Below are positions 1 through 5,545 of a stretch of DNA of 7,589 nucleotides, one piece after another (the stretch's first letter is position 1; each line of letters starts with the position of its first letter). The stretch is from positions 1 to 7,589 of the forward strand of contig JAUUYW010000155.1 of NCBI GenBank assembly GCA_030590265.1, written 5' to 3'. A program made the translations under genes and the position numbers. Below the pieces are notes generated by a model that did no database searches, had not been told where the DNA came from, and saw only the letters and a program-made list of their open reading frames with translations. This stretch comes from Candidatus Krumholzibacteriia bacterium. Its GTDB lineage: Bacteria; Krumholzibacteriota; Krumholzibacteriia; LZORAL124-64-63.

Positions 1-22
1 ACTGTGCAAGGGGAAGAATAGG

Positions 23-38
23 TTTTTCACTTGAAAAA
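23..38. repeat. AT-rich palindrome near left edge
   Basis: TTTTTCA and TGAAAAA face each other across two bases. As RNA this gives a 6-bp stem with a 4-base loop. It is not followed by a clear T-run on the plus strand, so it is a poor terminator. It could be the end of an upstream transcript unit or a protein-binding site. No gene is visible to its left, so its role stays open. Confidence 0.3.
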
Positions 39-153
39 TCTTAACAGTATTTTGTTGCCAAAATTTCTCCTGATGCATGGCGGTATGGTGTCCCTGGTCA
101 CCTGGGATTCGGTCTAGATTTCCCTTTACTCTGCAAGTGTCAAAGGTTCAAAA

Positions 154-229
154 AGGGATTCTCCCTACCGTAAAGCAGTTCCTTGCACCATTTAGGCTAT
201 GGTTTGCTTTTTGCCAGGGTTTTCTCCCT
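154..229. repeat. Two similar AGGG...CTCCCT mini-hairpins
   Basis: AGGGATTCTCCCT (154-166) and AGGGTTTTCTCCCT (216-229) share the direct repeat TTCTCCCT (159-166 and 222-229). Each folds into a short G/C stem with a 3- to 6-base loop. They lie upstream of the proposed exbB promoter, so on the plus strand they would act as DNA sites rather than in the exbB mRNA. Function unknown. Confidence 0.35.
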
Positions 230-332
230 GCCCTTTTGACATTGGGTTTTTGAAAGGGTTGCATTCGCTCTGGTGGGGTTTTTGGGCCATGTGCAGGGCT
301 TATGATGCAGGGGGAGAGGCAAAACAAATTGG

Positions 333-352
333 AAACCCTTCCAAAAGGGTTT
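333..352. promoter_or_regulatory. Perfect 8+4+8 palindrome touching the -35 box (candidate operator)
   Basis: AAACCCTT (333-340) and AAGGGTTT (345-352) are exact reverse complements separated by CCAA. The last two T residues are also the first two of the TTGACT -35 box at 351-356, so a dimeric regulator bound here would compete with RNA polymerase. No T-run follows, which argues against a terminator. The operator role is inferred from symmetry and position, and no regulator gene is present in the window. Confidence 0.4.
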
Positions 353-378
353 GACTAACCCCCCCCTCCTGCACTAAT
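351..378 (+). promoter_or_regulatory. Likely sigma-70-type promoter of the exbB operon, poly-C spacer
   Basis: TTGACT (351-356) matches the -35 consensus TTGACA at five of six positions. ACTAAT (373-378) matches TATAAT at four of six, with a 16-base spacer. A shifted TAATTA (375-380) or TATATC (379-384) are less well-spaced alternatives. The spacer contains a run of eight C (359-366), so changes in run length would change promoter geometry. Transcription would begin near 385-390 and leave about 160 bases of leader before exbB. A perfect TTGACA at 236-241 is a second candidate but lacks a good -10 box. Confidence 0.45.
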
Positions 379-417
379 TATATCGGTGCGACTAGAAAAA
401 AAGACCAGGTGAAACCA

Positions 418-453
418 CCCCCTCACTCACGTCCGTGTAAGCAATTGAGGGGG
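418..453 (+). promoter_or_regulatory. G/C-rich hairpin in the exbB mRNA leader
   Basis: CCCCCTCA (418-425) pairs exactly with TGAGGGGG (446-453). The 20-base loop contains a nested CAC/GTG stem (428-430 with 435-437). The structure begins about 30 bases after the predicted transcription start and ends about 95 bases before the exbB start. No U-tract follows, so it is not an intrinsic terminator. It may stabilise the mRNA 5' end or be part of a larger regulatory fold. Pairing is seen directly; function is inference. Confidence 0.45.
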
Positions 454-547
454 CCCGATGCAGACCGTACAGCTCCCCACCTGCTGTGGACGATCTCACC
501 GGTATCAGCTTTCTACAGGTCCCAATCCTGAAAGGGAGACACTCATA

Positions 548-1438
548 ATGGCTCGTCAAGCAAGGGCTCATCAAGGTACAATGAAAAAAGCAGGACTATG
601 GCTCACCGCTCTAGGCCTGCTGGCTATGCTGGTGGTAACTCCGGTTTTGGCCCAGGATGAGGCTGCCCCCAACCCAGCCGCCGAAAAATTCAAAAAGATC
701 TCGGCCTCCAGTGACTCCCTGGGCTTTGGCTCCACAGCTGCCGACTCTCTCTCTGAGATCCCTCCAGTAATTGTGAAGGTCGAAGGCCTCATGGGCTATG
801 TCGATCGTTCCCCCATTGGACAGACCGGCGCCGGTGGCCTGTTCGTCAAGGGTGGTACTTTTATGTGGTGGTTGCTGTCGGTGGCTCTTGTTGGCTTCGT
901 CTTCATCATCGAACGCGCATGGACTCTGAGCCGGGCTCGGGTCAACACCCGTCGCCTGATCGGGACCATCATCACCACCTTGCGCAACGATGGCGTGCAG
1001 GCAGCTGCTGAAGAATGTCAGAAGGTTCGCGGTCCTATCGCCGCTATTCTGTATTCCGGTCTCCAGAAATCCGACAAGGGTCGTGACGCGGTGGAGAAGG
1101 CTATTGGGACTGCCGGTACAATCGAGATGTCTTTCCTGGAGCGAGGCCTGATCTGGATCAGTTCAGTGACCACCATTGCTCCGTTGATTGGCTTCCTTGG
1201 CACGGTGTCCGGTATGATCAACGCCTTTGAGGCCATTGCCGCCAGTGAGCAGGTCAACGCCAAGCTCGTGGCCAGTGGTATCTCCGAGGCCCTGATCACC
1301 ACCGCCACCGGTCTGATCGTCGCTATCCCCGCCACCATTGGTTACAACTACTTTGTTTCCACCATCGATCGTTTTGTCATCGAGATGGAAGAAACCAGCA
1401 GCGAGCTGATCGAAGAGTTGGAACGCCTGAACGGTTAA
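548..1438 (+). CDS. exbB: ExbB/TolQ/MotA-family proton channel subunit with signal peptide
   Basis: This inner-membrane subunit assembles with ExbD as a proton channel that energises TonB. The start at 548 has GGGAG nine bases upstream and gives 296 residues; a start at 581 (MKKAGLW) would begin directly at the signal peptide and is the main alternative. Residues 12-35 form a Sec-type signal ending VLA before Gln36. A periplasmic segment of about 65 residues follows, then TM1 (about 104-122), a cytoplasmic loop, TM2 (about 198-222) and TM3 (about 244-268). The TM3 motif ISEALITTATGL keeps the Glu (E247) and a Thr five residues later (T252) that line the channel in E. coli ExbB (E176, T181). 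A charged helix ends the protein. The signal peptide and extension are absent from E. coli ExbB but known in other lineages. It is first in a four-gene operon. TolQ is the alternative name, disfavoured because tonB closes the operon. Confidence 0.93.
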   Translation: MARQARAHQGTMKKAGLWLTALGLLAMLVVTPVLAQDEAAPNPAAEKFKKISASSDSLGFGSTAADSLSEIPPVIVKVEGLMGYVDRSPIGQTGAGGLFVKGGTFMWWLLSVALVGFVFIIERAWTLSRARVNTRRLIGTIITTLRNDGVQAAAEECQKVRGPIAAILYSGLQKSDKGRDAVEKAIGTAGTIEMSFLERGLIWISSVTTIAPLIGFLGTVSGMINAFEAIAASEQVNAKLVASGISEALITTATGLIVAIPATIGYNYFVSTIDRFVIEMEETSSELIEELERLNG

Positions 1439-1454
1439 TGCGGGTTCGAATAAA

Positions 1455-1483
1455 CCGGCCTCCTGTTCGATGAGGCCGGAAGG
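1455..1483 (+). promoter_or_regulatory. Intercistronic hairpin that captures part of the exbD1 ribosome-binding site
   Basis: CCGGCCTC (1455-1462) pairs perfectly with GAGGCCGG (1472-1479) around a 9-base loop. The GGAAGG Shine-Dalgarno sequence (1478-1483) shares its first two G residues with the stem. The fold would hinder initiation of exbD1 unless ribosomes finishing exbB open it, and it could also stabilise the upstream exbB message. Pairing is seen directly; the control role is inference. Confidence 0.55.
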
Positions 1484-1492
1484 ATGGTTCAG

Positions 1493-1912
1493 ATGGGTGT
1501 CATGAAGAAAAGAAAAAAGGAACCTCTCGGCGAGTTGCGCATGGACTCTACCGCCGACGTGGCTTTCCTTTTGCTGGTCTTCTTCATCGTGACGACGATC
1601 TTCGCTGCCGAACAGGGTTTGACCCTGGTTTTGCCCGGAAAGCAGAAGACAGATGAAGACACGGTGAAGGTGAAGGAAAGCAACATTGCCACCATTTTTG
1701 TGATGGAGGACAACTTCATCACCCTGAACGGCAAACCGATTGTGGTCAATCACATCAAGCAGGCCATTGAGGATCGACTCTTGGCAAATTCCAAACTGGT
1801 TGTTGTGCTCAAGATCCATCCTCAGGCTGATTACGGGAAAATGATTGCTTGCCTGGATGAATTGAGGTTGGCCCGGGCCAACAAAGTTTCACTGAAAACA
1901 GCAACCAAATAG
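1493..1912 (+). CDS. exbD: ExbD/TolR-family protein, first paralogue
   Basis: This is a single-pass inner-membrane partner of ExbB whose membrane aspartate carries protons. The ATG at 1493 is preferred because GGAAGG ends nine bases upstream; the ATG at 1484 directly abuts that ribosome-binding site. The 139-residue protein starts with a strongly basic tail (KKRKKE, cytoplasmic). It then has one TM segment (about 21-37, ADVAFLLLVFFIVTTIF) with the conserved Asp22, and a periplasmic domain of about 100 residues ending in the usual ADYGKMIACLDEL helix. Length and layout match the family. It sits 54 bases after exbB and 14 bases before the second exbD. The TM core is nearly identical to the downstream copy, whereas the N-terminal tail and periplasmic domain differ, so the two are diverged paralogues. 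TolR is the family alternative. Confidence 0.92.
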   Translation: MGVMKKRKKEPLGELRMDSTADVAFLLLVFFIVTTIFAAEQGLTLVLPGKQKTDEDTVKVKESNIATIFVMEDNFITLNGKPIVVNHIKQAIEDRLLANSKLVVVLKIHPQADYGKMIACLDELRLARANKVSLKTATK

Positions 1913-1926
1913 GAAGGAGGCGGGAA

Positions 1927-2349
1927 ATGGATTTAGGACGTTCAACCAACAAAGATACTTTCATCCCCACCTCATCCATGGGTGACATCGCTTTCTTGCT
2001 GCTGGTCTTCTTCATGGTTACAACAATTTTCCGTGACGAGACAGGCTTGCCTGTGGAACTGCCCAGGGCAGAGGCTGGCGAAGAAGTGAACCGGGAACTT
2101 GTTTCGAATATCTACATCAACAGGGTGGGGCAGATTTCCATTGATGACCGTCTGGTGCAGATCAAGCACATCAGGGACATCATTGGCACTCAGATCGCCG
2201 ACAACCCTCAGTTGATTGTGGCTTTCAAAACGGACTCCTACGCTGATTACGGCACTGTGAGCGACGTGATGGAGGAGTTGAAGGAAGTCAACGCTGTGCG
2301 TGTCTTCTTCAACAACGACATCGAAGGTACGCCTGGTCATAAATATTAA
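1927..2349 (+). CDS. exbD: ExbD/TolR-family protein, second paralogue
   Basis: This second ExbD subunit of 140 residues starts at an ATG six bases after a strong AGGAAGGAGG (1911-1920) that overlaps the stop codon of the first exbD. The ribosome-binding site is clearly better placed than that of the first copy. Features in order are a short non-basic N-terminus (MDLGRSTNKD), a TM segment (about 19-36, MGDIAFLLLVFFMVTTIF) with the channel Asp20, and a periplasmic domain with the typical YADYGTVSDVMEEL helix. Its periplasmic part is more acidic than that of the first copy. GCTGGTCTTCTTCAT occurs identically in both genes (1573-1587 and 2001-2015), fitting tandem duplication. The two could form a heterodimer inside an ExbB ring or serve different partners; the sequence alone cannot say which. 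Confidence 0.92.
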   Translation: MDLGRSTNKDTFIPTSSMGDIAFLLLVFFMVTTIFRDETGLPVELPRAEAGEEVNRELVSNIYINRVGQISIDDRLVQIKHIRDIIGTQIADNPQLIVAFKTDSYADYGTVSDVMEELKEVNAVRVFFNNDIEGTPGHKY

Positions 2350-2365
2350 GATCACTAGGAGCGAA

Positions 2366-3019
2366 ATGAGCACCGCCCCGTTGAACACCGAAGTCAGATC
2401 TTCAGCAAACGACCTGTTCAAGGCGCAATACAACAAGTATCTGCGTTGGGCGTTCGTTGCTGCTGTCTTGTTGACTCTGATTGGATTCCTGATCTCGCCC
2501 ACGTATGTGCCCAACCCATACAAGTTGCGGCAGGAAGAGTTCGAAGTGGTGGACATTGATGACCAGGAAGTCATCGACATTCCTCCACCACCCAAAGAAG
2601 CCCCGCCACCTCCCAAGGTCATTGAAGCGGCCCCGGATGATGAAGTGTCTGATGATGTGGACATCGCAGATACCTTGATGGATCTTGACCAGGCCATCAG
2701 CAGCTCCATGCCTTCTTTTGATATGGGTGGAGACACTGGTTTTGTGGCCAGTTCTGAAAATCCCAAGATTGTGCATTGGGCCAAACCGAATTATCCCGAG
2801 ATTGCCCGTCGTGCCCAAATTGAAGGCACGGTCATCGTGAAAGTTCTGGTGGGCCCGGACGGCAGCGTGAGAGATGCCCAGATATTGCAGGGAGTCAATC
2901 CCATGCTGAACAAAGCGGCTCTGGAGGCAGCTCGCAAATGCAAGTTCATCCCGGGCAAGCAGCGGAATATTCCAGTGAAGGCCTGGATGGCTCTTCCTTT
3001 TGCCTTCCGGTTGCATTGA
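2366..3019 (+). CDS. tonB: TonB-family energy transducer
   Basis: TonB spans the periplasm and passes ExbB/ExbD-derived energy to outer-membrane receptors. The ATG at 2366 follows AGGAG (2357-2361) by four bases and lies 16 bases after exbD2. The reading frame is open upstream, but that stretch overlaps exbD2. The protein has 217 residues: cytoplasmic tail 1-26, TM anchor about 27-44 (WAFVAAVLLTLIGFLIS), a strongly acidic stretch (58-71), a short proline segment (72-84, IPPPPKEAPPPPK), another acidic stretch (91-109), and a TonB C-terminal domain (about 134-217). The last contains NYPEIARRAQIEGTVIVKV and ends KAWMALPFAFRLH. The anchor lacks the Ser/His pair of E. coli TonB, and the proline linker is much shorter. 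The gene is last in the operon, and a terminator follows. Family identity is clear; which receptors it serves is unknown. Confidence 0.92.
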   Translation: MSTAPLNTEVRSSANDLFKAQYNKYLRWAFVAAVLLTLIGFLISPTYVPNPYKLRQEEFEVVDIDDQEVIDIPPPPKEAPPPPKVIEAAPDDEVSDDVDIADTLMDLDQAISSSMPSFDMGGDTGFVASSENPKIVHWAKPNYPEIARRAQIEGTVIVKVLVGPDGSVRDAQILQGVNPMLNKAALEAARKCKFIPGKQRNIPVKAWMALPFAFRLH

Positions 3020-3035
3020 TTTTCTGGAAATCAAT
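3015..3035 (+). repeat. Weak AT-rich inverted repeat across the tonB stop codon
   Basis: ATTGATTT (3015-3022) pairs with AAATCAAT (3028-3035) around five bases, and its left arm includes the TGA stop. It lies just before the main terminator and may help protect the message end. It has no T-run and is thermodynamically weak. Confidence 0.3.
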
Positions 3036-3051
3036 TGGAACCTGAACCTGC

Positions 3052-3087
3052 ATAGCCGCGTCTTAAGGGACGCGGCTATTTCTTTTT
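3052..3087 (+). terminator. Rho-independent terminator of the exbB-exbD-exbD-tonB operon
   Basis: ATAGCCGCGTC (3052-3062) and GACGCGGCTAT (3069-3079) form a perfect 11-bp stem with a TTAAGG loop, followed by TTCTTTTT (3080-3087). Stem strength, loop size and T-tract fit an intrinsic terminator, placed 33 bases after the tonB stop. Confidence 0.92.
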
Positions 3088-3282
3088 GCTGGTTTTTGCC
3101 GGCCCGTTCGTTTTGTCATGGGAATAACCGACATTTTTCGCAACCGAGTTGAGGGAAATGCGTAGGAAGTGTTTCGGACTGGTGCAGGCAAATTTTAGCG
3201 TGACAGCATCCATCATCCTGTTCAATGATGACCTGGTGTTTTCCAACAACGGGCTCAAATCTAATTCTCAGGGGAGTAGCGA
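3088..3282 (+). other. Intergenic region and leader of the tolC operon
   Basis: This holds no protein-coding gene that I can support. Because the preceding operon terminates at 3087, a promoter for tolC should lie here, but I found no convincing -35/-10 pair. A small hairpin is present, CATCAT (3211-3216) with ATGATG (3225-3230) around eight bases. GGGGAG (3271-3276) is the tolC ribosome-binding site, six bases from its ATG. Confidence 0.5.
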
Positions 3283-4737
3283 ATGTTTCAAGTGAGCAAG
3301 CTAGGCAATATTGGTTTGGTTTTTTGGGCGGCAATTCTGACGACCGTGTTTTCCTTTAATATAACGGTCGCCCAGGAGGGGCCTGCTCCGGACAGTGACT
3401 TGCCGGTGTTGTCCCTCAACCAATGCCTCAACCTGGCTATGCAGGGGAATCCCTCCCTGATGATCTCCAATGAACGTCAGCATATCGCAGCAAAATCAGT
3501 GACCGAAGCCTGGGGCGCTTTCCTGCCCGACTTGGCTCTGACCCGGGATTGGGGGAAATCCGAACGTACGGATTTTGATGCGGACGTGTATGCACCAGGC
3601 AGTTTCCCCATGATCGACAGTGGTGGCGATACTCTTTGGTTCAACACCTCGGTCCCCACGGGTGAAACCCAGGATGAAGTGGTCAATTCCAAGTACGGAA
3701 CCTGGGGTGGTGCGGCCAATTTGAACGTCTTCAATGGATTCTCCAAATTCAGCACCCTGAGCTCAGCCAAAAGTCAGTTGAAGGCCAGTGAAGCAACCGC
3801 TGGTTACACCCGGGAACTCGTCATCGAAGAAGTGACCACAGCCTATTTCAATTTGCTGCGTTACCAGCGTTTGTTGCAGGTGGCCATTGAAACCCGAGAT
3901 CAGGCGGCCCAGGAGCTTGAGCGGACAGAGACATATTTTCGCTTGGGGAGCACAGCTAAAAGCGATGTCTTGCAGCAAAAAGTGCGTTTGGGCAATACCA
4001 AATTGGATGTAGTGATTGCTGACAACAATGTCAAAAAGGCTTTTAACAATTTGGCCTTCTCCATGAATCGCCCCTTGGCCGTGGGTTTTGCCGTAGACCC
4101 CAGTGTTTTGTCCACCGAGTATGCCATGGTACCGGTGGAAACCCTGTACGGGCAGGCCTTGGCCAACAGGCTTGATCTAGTGAGCAGTCAATTCAATCTC
4201 GATTCCCGCGAGAGTGACGTGACAACAGCCACGGCCAATCTGTACCCGAGTGTGAATCTTTTTGGGCGCTACAGCCGCAGCGACAATGAATCCCCTTACA
4301 AATTTGGCTCCCAGCTCAGTGAGTCGACTACTTTTGGCTACAGCGTCAATTGGAATATCTTCGATCGTCTGCGCACCTGGACCGGTCGCAGCCAGGCCAA
4401 AGCCAACGCCCGCATTGCGGAATACGAACTGGAACAGGCCAAAATGAATGTCCAGGTGGAAATTCGTCAGCTGCACACCTCCTTGGTTGAGGCGGCAGAG
4501 CGGGCAGTGGTAAGCGCGGAAACCATTGTTCAATCCCAGGAGGAGCTTCGTTTGGCACAAGAACGATTCAGGGTGGGTGCCGGGACAACTCTGGATGTGA
4601 TTCTGGCCCAGGTCAACCTTGCCAACAGTCGGGGCCAGGAGGTTCAGGCCATGTGCGATTTTCTCATTGCCGAAACCAAACTCAATCGGGCGGTGGGACG
4701 TGTCAAGGGTGGCGTCCACCAGGCGGTCAAAGAGTGA
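3283..4737 (+). CDS. tolC: TolC-family outer-membrane efflux/secretion channel
   Basis: Outer-membrane factors of this family trimerise into a beta-barrel plus a periplasmic helical tunnel that serves tripartite export pumps and type I secretion. The ATG at 3283 has GGGGAG six bases upstream. The 484-residue length fits the family. Residues 1-30 are a signal peptide ending TVA before Gln31. No lipobox cysteine is seen, so it is probably not lipid-anchored, unlike many OprM-type members. Two tandem structural repeats follow (about 42-255 and 270-475). Each opens with a helix of the type LNQCLNLAMQGNPSL or LYGQALANRLDLVSSQ, contains strand segments such as WGGAANLNVFNGF and FGYSVNWNIFD, and closes with long heptad-rich helices. 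RFRVGAGTTLDVILAQ is the canonical C-terminal motif. The stop overlaps the next gene by 4 bases. Substrate cannot be told. Confidence 0.9.
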   Translation: MFQVSKLGNIGLVFWAAILTTVFSFNITVAQEGPAPDSDLPVLSLNQCLNLAMQGNPSLMISNERQHIAAKSVTEAWGAFLPDLALTRDWGKSERTDFDADVYAPGSFPMIDSGGDTLWFNTSVPTGETQDEVVNSKYGTWGGAANLNVFNGFSKFSTLSSAKSQLKASEATAGYTRELVIEEVTTAYFNLLRYQRLLQVAIETRDQAAQELERTETYFRLGSTAKSDVLQQKVRLGNTKLDVVIADNNVKKAFNNLAFSMNRPLAVGFAVDPSVLSTEYAMVPVETLYGQALANRLDLVSSQFNLDSRESDVTTATANLYPSVNLFGRYSRSDNESPYKFGSQLSESTTFGYSVNWNIFDRLRTWTGRSQAKANARIAEYELEQAKMNVQVEIRQLHTSLVEAAERAVVSAETIVQSQEELRLAQERFRVGAGTTLDVILAQVNLANSRGQEVQAMCDFLIAETKLNRAVGRVKGGVHQAVKE

Positions 4738-5429
4738 GCGCCATCATTGAAGTCAACGATTTGCACCGCACCTATCAGGTAGGGCAACAGCAGGTCCACG
4801 CGGTGCAGGGTCTTGACATGACCGTTGGTACAGGGGAATACGTGGCGATCATGGGGTCCAGTGGATCTGGCAAAAGCACCCTGATGAATATGCTGGGGTG
4901 CCTCGACACTCCCACCAGTGGAACCTACCAGCTCAACGGCACCGAAGTCAGCACTTTCACCGACGATCAACTGGCCGCCATCCGCAATCGGGAAATTGGC
5001 TTTGTCTTTCAAACCTTCAATTTGTTGGCTCGCAGCACAGCTGCCCAGAATGTAGAACTTCCCCTGGTTTATGCCGGGCTCAAAGGACCTGTGCGGCGCC
5101 AAATGGTTTCCGATGCCATGGCCGCAGTCGGTTTGAGTGATCGTGCCGACCACAAACCCAATGAACTTTCCGGCGGACAGCGCCAACGGGTGGCCATTGC
5201 CCGGGCCCTGGTCAACAATCCGTCCTTGATCCTGGCCGATGAGCCTACGGGGAACCTGGACTCCGTCACCAGCGCGGAGATCATGGATATACTTGGTGAT
5301 TTGAACCGCCAGGGCCACACTGTGCTCATCGTCACCCACGAGGCCGATATTGCTGCCCATTGCCGCCGGGTTATCCGGCTTCACGATGGGAAGATTGTCA
5401 GTGATGAAGTGGTTGTGCCTACTGCCTGA
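4734..5429 (+). CDS. ABC transporter ATP-binding protein, LolD/MacB type
   Basis: This cytoplasmic ATPase would power a MacB- or LolCE-like permease. The chosen start is GTG 4734, which overlaps the tolC stop (GTGA) and is preceded by a weak AGGCGG seven bases upstream. An in-frame ATG at 4653 would add 27 poor residues inside tolC. The 231-residue protein, normal for the group, has Walker A GSSGSGKST (41-49), Q-loop Gln93 in FVFQTFNLL, signature LSGGQRQRVAIARAL (145-159), Walker B LILADEPTGNLD (165-175 region) and switch His202 in VTHEAD. All catalytic residues are intact. FNLL and the ADEPTGNLD sequence are typical of the LolD/MacB branch. Oddly, neither a permease nor a membrane-fusion protein gene lies nearby: tolC precedes it and a rhomboid gene follows. 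Its membrane partner must be encoded elsewhere. LolD, MacB-ATPase and FtsE-like roles cannot be separated by sequence alone. Confidence 0.92.
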   Translation: MSAIIEVNDLHRTYQVGQQQVHAVQGLDMTVGTGEYVAIMGSSGSGKSTLMNMLGCLDTPTSGTYQLNGTEVSTFTDDQLAAIRNREIGFVFQTFNLLARSTAAQNVELPLVYAGLKGPVRRQMVSDAMAAVGLSDRADHKPNELSGGQRQRVAIARALVNNPSLILADEPTGNLDSVTSAEIMDILGDLNRQGHTVLIVTHEADIAAHCRRVIRLHDGKIVSDEVVVPTA

Positions 5430-5545
5430 TGCCCACGGCTTTGGGACTCTCTCCTCGAAACCAACCGATATTTCACCAAACTTATCAACTAGGAGCAAAT
5501 CCGGACGATAAATGAGAGAGGGGCAAACACCACTTTCCATGTTCC

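Larger units (their letters stand above)
1..547. other. Non-coding region and leader upstream of exbB
   Basis: I see no credible gene in this stretch: all three forward frames close within about 45 bases of the left edge, and no protein-like reading frame follows on either strand. An in-frame ATG at 458 would add 30 residues to ExbB, but they look like translated leader rather than protein. The region carries repeated AAAGGG/CCCTTT hexamers, two small AGGG...CTCCCT hairpins, a palindrome at 333-352, a likely promoter at 351-378 and a G/C hairpin at 418-453, each listed separately. No tRNA, riboswitch consensus or Fur-box-like palindrome was recognised. The role as a control region for the exbB operon is inferred from position. 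Confidence 0.75.

Noticed and set aside
236..264. Second promoter candidate with a perfect TTGACA at 236-241
   Set aside because: The best -10 at normal spacing is TTGCAT (259-264), only three of six matches; kept only as a weak alternative.
1..350. Possible tRNA, riboswitch or small RNA gene in the left flank
   Set aside because: No T-loop consensus, cobalamin or other riboswitch core, or terminator-bounded transcript could be identified by eye.
458..547. N-terminal extension of ExbB from ATG 458
   Set aside because: It has no usable ribosome-binding site, the 30 added residues are not membrane- or signal-like, and 548 has a well-placed GGGAG followed by a normal signal peptide.
1163..1819. 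218-residue minus-strand frame opposite the exbB 3' end and exbD1
   Set aside because: It is the complement of clearly conserved ExbB TM2/TM3 and the ExbD TM core, and spans an intergenic hairpin. Its His/Gln/Asp-rich composition is typical of an antisense shadow.
1972..2784. 270-residue minus-strand frame opposite exbD2 and tonB
   Set aside because: It runs opposite two well-supported genes, and its low-complexity Ser/Gly stretch is simply the complement of the TonB proline/acidic linker.
4653..4733. Longer ATPase start at ATG 4653 inside tolC
   Set aside because: The extra 27 residues are unlike ATPase N-termini and overlap the conserved TolC C-terminus. GTG 4734 with the GTGA overlap gives the family-standard length.
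5447..5520. CTCTCTC (5447-5453) and GAGAGAG (5514-5520) as a hairpin upstream of the rhomboid gene
   Set aside because: Only 7 bp of low-complexity pairing with a 60-base loop and no T-tract; probably chance.
4644..5540. 298-residue open frame on the minus strand across the ABC ATPase gene
   Set aside because: Long antisense frames opposite ABC ATPase genes are a common artefact. The forward strand has intact Walker A, signature, Walker B and switch motifs, and the antisense product shows no recognisable domain, signal peptide or ribosome-binding site.
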